A stretch of DNA of 64,000 bases. It comes from a virus. The notes below the pieces were generated by a model that saw nothing but the letters and a program-made list of their open reading frames with translations, was not told the DNA's origin and searched no databases. Where the stretch lies: the IMG/VR virus record IMGVR_UViG_3300040959_000745, positions 21,551 through 85,550 of that record; one strand, written 5' to 3'. Position 1 is the first letter of the stretch. The number at the start of each line of letters is the position of its first letter. The position numbers and the translations under genes are program-made. This document shows, in pieces, positions 29,136 through 37,821 of this stretch.

Positions 29136-29768
29136 GTGAGACTAGTTTCCCTACTTCCTATTAGAGAGTCTGTAACTTCCAAGTTTTCTTCTATGATCAA
29201 GTCTAATCCAGGGCTTATTACAAAGACTTTACTACCCACTTCAGTTCTTATGTTAATACCTTTATTAGCTAATAGTAGGAGTGTTAAGTATTTGGTTCCA
29301 GATCATAAAGACACTTTGTTAAGTTTTTGGCGAAGGTCTATTAAGTATTTAGGAAGTAGTGTAATTTCTATAAAGGAGTATGATATAGACTTGGATAAGT
29401 TAACTCCAGAAATTGTTGGCGAGATGTCTGCATCTTCTGTTGATATTATAACAGCCAGGGTAATCTTAGATTTGCTTTCCAAAGATATTTTAACAAAAGT
29501 TAAGGTTAGATCAGATAAGGTAAGAAAAGCTGTGTCGTATTTGGTAAAGGATATTACCAATTTAAAGGATATTGACGATAGTGCTATAGATGCGTATTTA
29601 GAGTCTTTAAGGGATGGGAGTAATACTTTTTCTTATAATGGCATTCAGTATAATACCTATTTAGAAGATAGTCCTATTCAGATTGCAAAAGCAGAATTAA
29701 GTGATAAGGCAAGTGATCATAAAAAAGTTGGCGAGATGGTAGACGAATTAGAAAAACTGTTAAAATGA
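29136..29768 (+). CDS. Hypothetical protein with leader, GTG start
   Basis: 210 residues from GTG at 29136. MRLVSLLPIRE is a leader-like start with an IRE site. An ATG at 29193 is the alternative start. Hydrophobic segment LITKTLLPTSVLMLIPLLA (about residues 27-45) may be a membrane or inserted helix. The rest is helical. First gene of a chain whose neighbours overlap by 4 bp (ATGATAAA at the 29765 start). Function unknown. Confidence 0.5.
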   Translation: MRLVSLLPIRESVTSKFSSMIKSNPGLITKTLLPTSVLMLIPLLANSRSVKYLVPDHKDTLLSFWRRSIKYLGSSVISIKEYDIDLDKLTPEIVGEMSASSVDIITARVILDLLSKDILTKVKVRSDKVRKAVSYLVKDITNLKDIDDSAIDAYLESLRDGSNTFSYNGIQYNTYLEDSPIQIAKAELSDKASDHKKVGEMVDELEKLLK

Positions 29769-30418
29769 TAAAACTAAAAGACATACTTTTAGAGGTTAGT
29801 AAGGTGTTTTATCACGGCACTCCAGATTCCAGGCAGATATCAAAACAAGCTGGTTTTGAAAGAAAGACAAAAACTATAAACTATATAGAGGATTTGGATA
29901 GATACAAAGAATTACAAAGACAGCTTAAGGATACAGACTATGCTAATATAGGACAGATAGGTAAAGAGATAAAGTCTTTAGAAAAAAAACATACTTTTAG
30001 ATCTCCTATATTTTTAACAGATACTCTTTCAGTTGCAAAGACATATAGTAAGAAGCCTGCCTGGGGTAGTCAGAATAGTACCCCTAAAGTGTATAAGGTA
30101 AAGACCAGTCCTTCAAAGATATTAACCTTAGATATAAAAGGTAAGAGGTTTGATTTTTTAGATGTAGGTTTAGTTGCAGGTGCGTTTAAAAGTGCGGGAG
30201 AAGATACTAACACCTTCCATAATTTATTACAAAAGTATGAGTACTATCAGTTAGGTAACATAGAAGGAGTACCTACAGACTCTTTAGTGGCTATTGCAGA
30301 CGAGTTAGGCTTTGACTGTATTGATGTTTTAAATGCAGAGGATAGTTATAATGTAGGAAACAAATTATCAACAATAAGAATTATGTTGGAACCAAACGAT
30401 ATAAATATTATAAGATGA
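29765..30418 (+). CDS. ART-like protein with capsid-targeting-type leader
   Basis: 217 residues. Leader MIKLKDILLE ends in LLE. The body starts VSKVFYHGTPDSRQ (the Y-H-G-T NAD-binding motif of ART folds) and has SPIFLTDTLSVAKTYSKKPA, the second ART block. An inserted charged helix (residues 40-75) lies between them. The final strand ends TIRIMLEPNDINIIR, a typical ART-PolyVal ending. Overlaps both neighbours by 4 bp. I infer a packaged, injected modifying enzyme. Confidence 0.65.
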   Translation: MIKLKDILLEVSKVFYHGTPDSRQISKQAGFERKTKTINYIEDLDRYKELQRQLKDTDYANIGQIGKEIKSLEKKHTFRSPIFLTDTLSVAKTYSKKPAWGSQNSTPKVYKVKTSPSKILTLDIKGKRFDFLDVGLVAGAFKSAGEDTNTFHNLLQKYEYYQLGNIEGVPTDSLVAIADELGFDCIDVLNAEDSYNVGNKLSTIRIMLEPNDINIIR

Positions 30419-31434
30419 TTAAATTAAAAAACATTGTAGAGAGTATCTTAAAAGAAAGAATATCAGATATAGTATACCACGCTACGTATCTTAATAAAGG
30501 CCTAAGCATATTAAAACAAGATGCTTTTGTTTTAGCTACTGTAACTGGTACTAAATCTGAAAAAGAAAAAAATAAAGGTAAAAACTACTATATGTCTTTA
30601 GCAAGATCTATGAGCAGTGGTTATAATCTTTTTAGAAATGCTAGACAAATTATATTTTTTAAACTTGATGGAAAATTGTTGGGAAATAACTTAAAAGGAG
30701 GTCCTATAGATTATTGGGATGGTATGCATATGATGAATATAAGTAATATGACAAATAAAGAAATGGAAGATAGAATATTCTCGGATAAACCTAAAATAGA
30801 AAATGCTTCTAAATATATAGAAGAGGTATATATTTTTTTAGGAGAAAAAAAATTTAAAATGAATAAAGATGAAAAAGGTATACCTACTGGTACATATACA
30901 TCCTGGTATGAATTGGAAAATATGTTATCAGATAATACAAAAAACATTATATTACAAATACTTGTACTACTAAAAAAAAGAGGCATACCTTTTTACATAT
31001 ACTTTAATAAATCAGATTTATTATCAAACAATAAGAAAAATGCCGTCAATTTTAAACAACTTAATTTAGGAGATAGAAAAGGTAATTTAGAATACAGTTA
31101 TGACCGCTCAGATGTAAATAAATATAGGTATTTGGAAAAATCTCAATTATTAATATACTTATATTATTTTAACAATATAAATAAAATTAAAAACATTGTT
31201 CCAAAACACTATAAAGATATTGTAAAATCTAAAGTATACGATATAACTAAGTTACATAAAAACGATTTTCTAATGAGTGAGTATATTAGAAGTTTAAAAG
31301 GTGAGATCCACAATGAAAAATCTAAAAACAACAACTATATTAATAGGCTCAATAAAATAATGAGAGATGAAAAATTAACTAATTTAGAAGACCTTGTTAC
31401 CTTAATATCAAAAAAATGGGATAAAATATTATGA
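30415..31434 (+). CDS. YHAT-family ART-like phage protein with leader
   Basis: 339 residues. Leader MIKLKNIVESILKE carries IVE and LKE sites. Then DIVYHATYLNKGLSILKQDA, YYMSLARSMSSGYN and, further on, MEDRIFSDKP near NASKYIEEVYIFL. This Y-H-x-T ... S-x-A-R-S ... E-D-R-(V/I)-(F/Y)-S order is shared with the genes at 39335 and 40359, and I recognise it as a widespread phage family with an ART-like core. The C-terminal 150 residues are a basic helical extension. Catalysis unproven. Confidence 0.55.
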   Translation: MIKLKNIVESILKERISDIVYHATYLNKGLSILKQDAFVLATVTGTKSEKEKNKGKNYYMSLARSMSSGYNLFRNARQIIFFKLDGKLLGNNLKGGPIDYWDGMHMMNISNMTNKEMEDRIFSDKPKIENASKYIEEVYIFLGEKKFKMNKDEKGIPTGTYTSWYELENMLSDNTKNIILQILVLLKKRGIPFYIYFNKSDLLSNNKKNAVNFKQLNLGDRKGNLEYSYDRSDVNKYRYLEKSQLLIYLYYFNNINKIKNIVPKHYKDIVKSKVYDITKLHKNDFLMSEYIRSLKGEIHNEKSKNNNYINRLNKIMRDEKLTNLEDLVTLISKKWDKIL

Positions 31435-31916
31435 TTAAATTAAAACAAATACTAAACACCTTAACAGAATCATTAGAAAGATTACAATTCTCAAACTGGG
31501 AGATTCCTGACTTAAAGCAGCTTAAGCTAGAGTTTAAGGTAGAGCATCAGCTAAAAAGAAATAACTTTTTTGAAAGTGAAGAAGATTTCTTAGAAAGAGT
31601 AGATAAAGGTGAGATAATAACAATAACAGAGCAAGATGATAGAAGTATATCTTATAGATCAAGAACAAAGAGCTTTGATCAGCTACATAATCTTATAAGA
31701 AGTTACGCTTCTTATCCAGAGTTTAGAAATGAGGATACTTTAAAAAATATTTACAAAGGTTTTAGAGAAGGTAAGGCTATGGATTTACCTATTGTAATTG
31801 AGTTTAGTAACGGAGCAAGAAGAATATTCTCTGGAAATACAAGATTAGATGTAGCCTTTCAGTTAGGGGTTACTCCTGTAAAGGTTCTTCTTATAAAGTC
31901 TGACCGAGAATATTAA
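31431..31916 (+). CDS. ParB/sulfiredoxin-like domain protein with leader
   Basis: 161 residues. Leader MIKLKQILNTLTE ends in LTE. The C-terminal part reads DLPIVIEFSNGARRIFSGNT then RLDVAFQLGVTPVKVLLIK. The G-N-T-R block between two beta strands is the phosphate-binding signature of ParB-like folds (CTPase, nuclease or kinase activities are known). It overlaps the preceding gene by 4 bp. Possible injected DNA- or nucleotide-acting enzyme; exact activity open. Confidence 0.55.
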   Translation: MIKLKQILNTLTESLERLQFSNWEIPDLKQLKLEFKVEHQLKRNNFFESEEDFLERVDKGEIITITEQDDRSISYRSRTKSFDQLHNLIRSYASYPEFRNEDTLKNIYKGFREGKAMDLPIVIEFSNGARRIFSGNTRLDVAFQLGVTPVKVLLIKSDREY

Positions 31917-31947
31917 TATCCGCTGCGTATTTTGTGGCGGAGAAGTA

Positions 31948-31955
31948 TATTTATA
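31948..31955 (+). promoter_or_regulatory. TATTTATA motif, candidate phage late promoter
   Basis: The octamer lies 13 bp before the ATG at 31969. Confidence 0.45.
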
Positions 31956-31968
31956 TTAAAACAACAGT

Positions 31969-33069
31969 ATGAACAAACAACTTATTAAAGAAGAAATCGC
32001 CAAAATACAGAGAATTGCAGAGGTAAAACAGCAATTAGACGGCAAATATGAGTATCCTTCCTATACAAATGAGCAAATTGAGGTCTTAAAGGAGGGTTTT
32101 TTAGACAAAATGAAGGCTAAGTTTAAGGATAAGTTTACATATGATCCTAACGTAAAAGCTATCTATTCTTATATAAAAGGTGGCGGAAAAGGCAATTTAA
32201 GGCTTCAAAACTACCCTTATGGTACATTTCCACCTGAATTGAAGAAAGTTGGCGGCAATTTTACTGTATCTTCTTCTAAAATAGAGGAGTTTTCTCCTAA
32301 AATGCAGATAGATGGAGATTTAACTGTTATGAAAACAGATATAAAGAATTTAGGAAAAGACTTAACTATTAAGAATGACCTAGCTATTATAAACTGTACT
32401 AACTTAAATGTATTTCCTAATAAGATTTTTGTTGGGGGAAGTATTGCAATCAAGGACACTCCGATAAAATCTTGGCCCAAAACTATATCAAAGATCAACG
32501 GTAATCTAGGATTATATAAAACAGATGTAGCTGAACTACCTTCAGGTCTATCTGTAAACGGAGTTCTAGATTTAAGAGACACTCCGATAAAGAAGATTCC
32601 AGATAATTTATTTGTAGCAGATAGTTTGTATGTGACTGGATGTCCTAATCTTAAGGGTGTATTCAGTTTTGGAAAAAATATTAGAGTAGATAAGAATGTT
32701 CATTTAAAGAAGACTCCTTTGATGAAGAGCTTAAGTACTCAGGATGATGTAAAAAGTTTTGTTGAAGCTACTGGTATGCAAGTAGGTGCGATACACTACG
32801 GTAAAAAATATCCTGTTGCTTTTAATGCTGGAAAAAAATCAAAGAAGGTAACAGCAGACATTGGAGGTAAGATCAGAGCTAAGCGAACAGCTCAAGGAGG
32901 TGGAGGGTTTGGCGGACAACTTGGAGCAGGTGGTAGAGCTGCTGGTGGAAGTAGAAAGAAGAGTATCTTCAACATCTTCAGAGAAAGTTTAAAAGAGGCT
33001 GAATATAGTCCAGAGGAGTTAAAGGAGATCGAAGGTGCTATTTCTATCTTACAAAAATATGATGCCTAA
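31969..33069 (+). CDS. Leucine-rich-repeat-like protein with leader
   Basis: 366 residues. The start MNKQLIKEEIAKIQRIAE holds IKE and IAE sites. Residues 60-245 are about eight repeats of 20-21 residues of the type G(D/N)L-(hydrophobic)-T-x-I-x-x-(L/F)P, for example LPSGLSVNGVLDLRDTPIKK. This is the short bacterial LRR type seen in YopM/IpaH-like effectors. A Gly-rich linker (QGGGGFGGQLGAGGRAAGG) and an acidic helix end the protein. Probably a protein-binding effector or structural adaptor. Confidence 0.6.
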   Translation: MNKQLIKEEIAKIQRIAEVKQQLDGKYEYPSYTNEQIEVLKEGFLDKMKAKFKDKFTYDPNVKAIYSYIKGGGKGNLRLQNYPYGTFPPELKKVGGNFTVSSSKIEEFSPKMQIDGDLTVMKTDIKNLGKDLTIKNDLAIINCTNLNVFPNKIFVGGSIAIKDTPIKSWPKTISKINGNLGLYKTDVAELPSGLSVNGVLDLRDTPIKKIPDNLFVADSLYVTGCPNLKGVFSFGKNIRVDKNVHLKKTPLMKSLSTQDDVKSFVEATGMQVGAIHYGKKYPVAFNAGKKSKKVTADIGGKIRAKRTAQGGGGFGGQLGAGGRAAGGSRKKSIFNIFRESLKEAEYSPEELKEIEGAISILQKYDA

Positions 33070-33623
33070 TGAACATATTAAAGGTAAGTAAGAATAAGCC
33101 TTTAGTAGATGCTATTGCCAACAGACATCCTATATCTTTTATGTATTATGGAGACAAGAACAGAGATGTACTTGTAGGTAAGAGGCAGTACGCTGAACCT
33201 GTTGCTATAGGAATCTCAAAAAAAGGCAATCTTATGATAAGATGTTACATAGAGCCTCCAACCAAGTCTAAGTCAGGCTATAAGAGGAGTTACTGGAGAA
33301 CTTATTTAGTCTCTGGTATGAGAGGTGTGGTTGTTATGAAATCTAAAACTTTTGATTTAACAAGACCATTATATAATGGTGGAGGGGATGATAGGACTAT
33401 GGTAACTACACTGTTTTCTAATGAGCCTGGTGCTGATCCGTACAGAACTCCAAAACAGATTCAGGCTGATGAGAAAAAGAAGCAAAGAGAAAAGGACACT
33501 CAGATTTCAGATAAGATAAAGAAGTCTATACAAGATAAGGTTAAAAAAGCAAGAGGGAACTTGAGTGCGAGGGATAAGGCCTTTATCAAACAGCAACAAG
33601 AAAAGTTAAAAAGAAAAAGATGA
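33069..33623 (+). CDS. Possible WYL-like beta-barrel protein
   Basis: 184 residues. The N-terminal domain reads HPISFMYYGDKNRDVLVGKR, EPVAIGISKKGNLMIRCYIE and SYWRTYLVSGMRGVVVM, the strand and loop order of WYL domains (SH3-like sensors of nucleotides). The W-Y-L triad itself is not intact, so the call is tentative. The C-terminal 60 residues are very basic and helical (KKSIQDKVKKARGNLSARDK). No leader. The next gene is a diverged relative. Confidence 0.35.
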   Translation: MNILKVSKNKPLVDAIANRHPISFMYYGDKNRDVLVGKRQYAEPVAIGISKKGNLMIRCYIEPPTKSKSGYKRSYWRTYLVSGMRGVVVMKSKTFDLTRPLYNGGGDDRTMVTTLFSNEPGADPYRTPKQIQADEKKKQREKDTQISDKIKKSIQDKVKKARGNLSARDKAFIKQQQEKLKRKR

Positions 33624-34225
33624 CAAAGCTATCTGAGTTAAAAAAAGAAACGCTTTTAAATACTGAAGAGTATTATGAGGTAGCTAAGGCTATAAGAGCT
33701 GGCAAACCTATAGACTTTTATTACTCACAAAAAAGTTCAGTATCTCCTTTATACTGGGCTGGTCCTGGTGCTGGACCTGAAGCTTCAAAAAGAATAACCG
33801 TCCAACCCTATGCTTTAGGTATATCTAATAAGTATACTGGATCTGGAGTCTTTATGTTGGCAATGATAAGAAAAGGAGAAACCTTTAGTATGTCCAACAC
33901 AGGAATTTGGAGAACTTATTATTTACATAGAATGGCAGATATAGAGCAGTCTTCTGAAAGGTGGGTAACGCCTAATAAAAGACCGCCAGATGATAAATTA
34001 TTTAAAAATATAGGAGATATAACAATGGTACACAGAGAATTAAACAGCATACCTCAAGATGACACTCTAGATACAGACGTAGACTATGAGATAAGCGAAG
34101 CTGAAGAAGCGGATATTAAAAACCTACAAAAAGATGTAGAGGAGTTTAGTAAGAATAAGGAGAAGATAAAGACAAAGTTATCTGATATTGCCAAACAACT
34201 TTTAGGAGATAAAGACAAGAAATGA
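33620..34225 (+). CDS. Possible WYL-like protein with leader
   Basis: 201 residues, overlapping the previous gene by 4 bp. The start MTKLSELKKETLLNTEEYYE resembles the MIKLK leaders, though the cleavage site is less clear. The core RITVQPYALGISNKYTGSGV then GIWRTYYLHRMADI matches the preceding protein, so the two are tandem paralogues. Acidic, helical tail. Function unknown. Confidence 0.4.
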   Translation: MTKLSELKKETLLNTEEYYEVAKAIRAGKPIDFYYSQKSSVSPLYWAGPGAGPEASKRITVQPYALGISNKYTGSGVFMLAMIRKGETFSMSNTGIWRTYYLHRMADIEQSSERWVTPNKRPPDDKLFKNIGDITMVHRELNSIPQDDTLDTDVDYEISEAEEADIKNLQKDVEEFSKNKEKIKTKLSDIAKQLLGDKDKK

Positions 34226-34788
34226 TAAAGATATTACTTTTTACATTTGCCCCCATCTTTTTGATGGCACAAGATAACTCTCTATTTTATAGTTTTGGCT
34301 TTTATATGAACGATGTAAGAGACTTAGATGGGAGAACTCCTATATCTTTAGAGATAGGTGCTGATATGGACACTTACACTGCGTCTTTGCAATCAGATGT
34401 AAGAAGAGGAAAGACTTACATAGGGAATTATGTTTCTAACTCTGATCCTGTTAGTATAGACACCAGGTATGTAATTAATGGTAAGATAAATAAGAATCAT
34501 TTATTAGGAGGGTATGGGCAGTTTACAACAACTGCAATGGCCATAGATGGAGCTGCCATAGGATTATCTTATAGGTATATAAATAAGCCTACAAAAGTTT
34601 TTTCTTTTTTTGCCGACTTTTTTTTGCCTGTATTAGGCTATAACAAAATAAGAAAGTGGAACCCTGTTGACGAGCGTGTAAATAGTATTATCTTTGGACA
34701 TAACCTTAATCCTGCCTACAAAGCCAGGAACACAGAAATTAGGTTTAAAGTAGGATTAGTAATTAGAAACTTTATAAATGAAAGATAA
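34222..34788 (+). CDS. Secreted, probably outer-membrane beta protein
   Basis: 188 residues with signal peptide MIKILLFTFAPIFLMAQ. The mature part is strand-rich (ISLEIGADMDTYTASLQSDV, YVINGKINKNHLLGGYGQFT) and ends in FKVGLVIRNFINER, like an outer-membrane barrel end strand. A paralogue with the same GRTPI / GGYGQ / AIG-SYRY order lies at 37176-37808. Might alter the host surface (exclusion), which is inference. Confidence 0.55.
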   Translation: MIKILLFTFAPIFLMAQDNSLFYSFGFYMNDVRDLDGRTPISLEIGADMDTYTASLQSDVRRGKTYIGNYVSNSDPVSIDTRYVINGKINKNHLLGGYGQFTTTAMAIDGAAIGLSYRYINKPTKVFSFFADFFLPVLGYNKIRKWNPVDERVNSIIFGHNLNPAYKARNTEIRFKVGLVIRNFINER

Positions 34789-35290
34789 AGAAGAAATGTC
34801 TCCACAAGAGAAAAAGATGGAGATGTTAAAAAAACATTACAAGTCTTTACCTCTTCCTAAAGTAAGAGATATACAGGCGCAGTTAAAAAGAAAGTCTAAA
34901 AGATACCAGGACTTAGGTACAAAAGTTCCTAAAGATGTCACGTCTTTACAAAGAACATTAACTTATATTATCAGAGCAAAAGAAGCAGAAGCTATAGAAA
35001 AAGGTGCGGTGAAGGAAAGCATTGATTATGGGGTTTTAAAGGATCTAATAACAAGTAGGATAAAGGTAAAGCCTTTAAAAAAAGTAAAACAGTCTATTTT
35101 TCCAAATGCTATAGATGTTTGGAAGTTATCAGAAAATATTTACTTAAAGACTACAGACGATAATAACCTAGTATTATTTAGTATGTCTGCTGATGATAAT
35201 TTAAAACTTAAGTACAAAGAGTTGAAAAAAATTGGCGGAGATGAAGATCTCTCTAACTTTTTAAATTTAGCAAAAAGAAAAAAAGTATGA
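34778..35290 (+). CDS. Hypothetical basic protein
   Basis: 170 residues overlapping the preceding gene by 11 bp and the next by 4 bp. N-terminal half very basic and helical (KKMEMLKKHYKSLPLPKVRD). C-terminal half beta-rich. No leader of the MIKLK type and no family recognised. Confidence 0.55.
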   Translation: MKDKEEMSPQEKKMEMLKKHYKSLPLPKVRDIQAQLKRKSKRYQDLGTKVPKDVTSLQRTLTYIIRAKEAEAIEKGAVKESIDYGVLKDLITSRIKVKPLKKVKQSIFPNAIDVWKLSENIYLKTTDDNNLVLFSMSADDNLKLKYKELKKIGGDEDLSNFLNLAKRKKV

Positions 35291-36108
35291 AACAAAACAC
35301 TTTTTACAAATTATATGATAAGTTAATATTAGAAACTATAAGCATCCTATCAGAATCTCAGTTAGACCAATTAAAGGCAACTTTTGTTGGGGAAGGAGAA
35401 TTAGACAAACCTGTTAAGATAGGAGGCAAAAAAGAGAAAGGCAAAAAAATGTCGGAAGATGTTTGGAATAAAATCTCTAATTTAACTGTATCTCGTGCTA
35501 ATAAGGATAATACCAAATTAAAAGATTTACCTCAATATTTTATCTGGTTGTTAAAAATGGTAGCAGCAGAAAAACTCCCAAAGGAAGATATAGACCAATT
35601 TGGAGATTCCAGTTTTGGAAAAGGTCTTATATCCAGGTTTATTAGTAAAAAGATAGCAAAGTATCTAAAACAAAGAGATATAACAAAGTATAGTAATATA
35701 GAGGATTTAAGAACTGACGTAGCTGATGCAGAAGACCAATTACCCTACGAGTATGAACAAGGAGAAAATTTAGTGCCTAAAGAAGGTATAGATGAGTTAA
35801 AACAAGTTGGAGTAGACCTTATAGGTACTGTTGCAGGATATCAATGCTTTAAAGTATCTCAAGGAAATGATAGTGAAGAGACTTTTAAAGTATATACTAA
35901 ATATTTGGCAAAATGTGCAAGTGGGGATATCACTTTAGATATTTGTACTATGAGAAATTATGATAGTTTTAAAAAGTACATAAAAAATGAAGATTATTAT
36001 ATATTCTTTAACACTAATGATAAAAAAGCACCTTACCAGTTTGGATACGGTAGTCAGCAGTTTCACGATGTAGGAAATAGAAGTGTCATTGCCGCTGATT
36101 ATGAATAA
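35287..36108 (+). CDS. Hypothetical protein with leader
   Basis: 273 residues. Start MKQNTFYKLYDKLILETISI has an ILE site, then ILSE. The helical middle is charged. The C terminus has CFKVSQGNDSEETFKVYTKY, CASGDITLDICTMRNYDSFK and PYQFGYGSQQFHDVGNRSVI, a pattern seen at the end of several T4-like phage proteins (F-x-F-x-S-x-Q-F-x-D). It may be part of the injected set. Function unknown. Confidence 0.5.
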   Translation: MKQNTFYKLYDKLILETISILSESQLDQLKATFVGEGELDKPVKIGGKKEKGKKMSEDVWNKISNLTVSRANKDNTKLKDLPQYFIWLLKMVAAEKLPKEDIDQFGDSSFGKGLISRFISKKIAKYLKQRDITKYSNIEDLRTDVADAEDQLPYEYEQGENLVPKEGIDELKQVGVDLIGTVAGYQCFKVSQGNDSEETFKVYTKYLAKCASGDITLDICTMRNYDSFKKYIKNEDYYIFFNTNDKKAPYQFGYGSQQFHDVGNRSVIAADYE

Positions 36109-36119
36109 AGTATAGGATA

Positions 36120-36734
36120 ATGAAAAAACACATATTACAATTTTTTAAATTTTTAAAAGATAAGGAAGGTAAATCAGCTCCCTTAAAACTCAAGCTCTTA
36201 GACCCACAAACTTTTGGTAAACCCACAAAAAATCAGTTAAATGTAAAAGGTGACTTAAATTTAAGTAAGACAAATATAAAGGAACTACCTCAAGGACTAC
36301 AGGTGAGTGGGGATTTAGATTTAAGCGGTTGCACATCTCTTACAAAACTTCTACAAGGACTACAGGTGGGTGGGAGTTTAGATTTACAAGGCTGTACTTC
36401 TCTAAAAGAACTACCTCAAGACCTTAAGGTGGGTGACGGTATAAATTTAATGGATTGCACATCTCTTAAAGAATTACCACAAGACCTTTATGTGGGTGAA
36501 GATTTAGATTTAGAAGGTTGCACATCGCTTAAAGAACTCCCACAAGGACTACAGGTGGGTTGGAGTTTAAATTTAATGGATTGCACATCTTTAAAAGAAC
36601 TTCCACAAGGTCTTAAGGTGATTGATAATTTATGGTTAGTAAACACACCTATAGCAGATAAATACTCAAAAGAAGAGATAAAAAAGATGATAGAAGATGG
36701 GGGAGGATTTGTTGAAGGTGAAATTAATGTATAA
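36120..36734 (+). CDS. Leucine-rich-repeat protein
   Basis: 204 residues with six to seven near-identical 20-23-residue repeats of the form CTSLKELPQGLQVGxSLDLx (residues about 40-175). These are short LRRs like those of bacterial effectors. N-terminal helix MKKHILQFFKFLKDKEG is shared with the next gene. There is no clean (L/I)xE leader. Probably a binding scaffold. It shares a 1-bp stop/start overlap (TAATG) with the following paralogue. Confidence 0.7.
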   Translation: MKKHILQFFKFLKDKEGKSAPLKLKLLDPQTFGKPTKNQLNVKGDLNLSKTNIKELPQGLQVSGDLDLSGCTSLTKLLQGLQVGGSLDLQGCTSLKELPQDLKVGDGINLMDCTSLKELPQDLYVGEDLDLEGCTSLKELPQGLQVGWSLNLMDCTSLKELPQGLKVIDNLWLVNTPIADKYSKEEIKKMIEDGGGFVEGEINV

Positions 36735-37159
36735 TGAAAAAACACATAGCACAATTCTTTAAATTTTTAGAGGATAAGGAAGGTAAGCCTGCTCCGTTAA
36801 GACTCAAGCTCTTAGATCCTCAAACATGGGGTAAACCTACGAAGGAAGATTTAAACGTTAAAGGTGATTTAGATTTATCAGAAACAAACATAAAAGAGCT
36901 TCCACAAGGACTTAAGGTAGATAAGAATTTATGGCTAGATGGTTGTACATCGCTTGAAAAACTACCCCAAGGTCTTAAGGTGGGGTGGCTTTTAGATTTA
37001 ACAGATTGCACCTCCCTTGAAAAACTACCCCAAGGACTTGAGGTGGGTATGGGTTTAAATTTAACAAACACACCCATAGCACAAAAATACTCAAAAGAAG
37101 AAATACGAAAAATGATCGAGCGTGGAGGTAAATCTGTTAAAGGTCAAATTATTATATAA
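36734..37159 (+). CDS. Leucine-rich-repeat protein, shorter paralogue
   Basis: 141 residues, same N-terminal helix (MKKHIAQFFKFLEDKEGK) and three to four LRR units. The C-terminal KYSKEEIRKMIERGGKSVKG matches the end of the preceding protein. It arose by tandem gene duplication with change in repeat number, leaving two length variants of one binding surface. Confidence 0.7.
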   Translation: MKKHIAQFFKFLEDKEGKPAPLRLKLLDPQTWGKPTKEDLNVKGDLDLSETNIKELPQGLKVDKNLWLDGCTSLEKLPQGLKVGWLLDLTDCTSLEKLPQGLEVGMGLNLTNTPIAQKYSKEEIRKMIERGGKSVKGQIII

Positions 37160-37175
37160 TGGAAAAACACAAATT

Positions 37176-37808
37176 ATGAAACAGATTATAACAACATTCC
37201 TACTACTATTAGGAATCACAACCTATTCTCAAACAGGGTGCTATACTTTTCCTTCAAGTACAAGATCATCGGTAGGTGTTTTAAAACTTGGAGCAGGTAT
37301 TATGCCATTTATGATGCAAGACAATGACCAGCTTCCTATTAGAATGTTTATGATGGAGATGGAGTATAAAACTTGGGGAGGAGGAGTTCAACTTGATGCG
37401 AGATCAGGTAAGACATATCTATCAAAAACATTTCCCTATGCTCCTTCCATATCTATGGATTCAAGACTCTACGGCTATCATAATATGAATGATAATGTAT
37501 CTATAGGAGGATACGGACAGATTAACTCTACAAGTATGTGGGTGGATGGATGTGCTTTGGGAGGACTCCTACGATACTCACAAGACTTTAAGAACGTTGG
37601 TATGTTTGGACAAGTACAACTACCTTTCTTTAGTATGCAAAGAAGACCTCCCTCAACGGTAGCAAATGGGATGGAGCATCAAAAACTATATTGGTTTGGT
37701 ATTCCTGAAAATTTTGGGCAAGATGACTTTCACAAAACAAGACCATCAGAATATAGATTTACAGTTGGAGTATATATAAGAATAAACAGTAGAATATATC
37801 CATATTAA
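37176..37808 (+). CDS. Secreted, probably outer-membrane beta protein, paralogue
   Basis: 210 residues from the ATG at 37176, where a signal peptide begins (MKQIITTFLLLLGITTYSQ). The frame is open 54 bp further up, but that would bury the signal peptide. YKTWGGGVQLDARSGKTYLS, SMDSRLYGY and SIGGYGQINSTSMWVDGCAL match the protein at 34222. It ends in a barrel-like strand (YRFTVGVYIRIN). Likely located in the host outer membrane. Confidence 0.55.
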   Translation: MKQIITTFLLLLGITTYSQTGCYTFPSSTRSSVGVLKLGAGIMPFMMQDNDQLPIRMFMMEMEYKTWGGGVQLDARSGKTYLSKTFPYAPSISMDSRLYGYHNMNDNVSIGGYGQINSTSMWVDGCALGGLLRYSQDFKNVGMFGQVQLPFFSMQRRPPSTVANGMEHQKLYWFGIPENFGQDDFHKTRPSEYRFTVGVYIRINSRIYPY

Positions 37809-37821
37809 TAAACCCAGCCTT

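Noticed and set aside
32217-32582. 121-codon minus-strand frame inside the LRR gene
   Set aside because: Shadow created by the repeat structure of the LRR gene.
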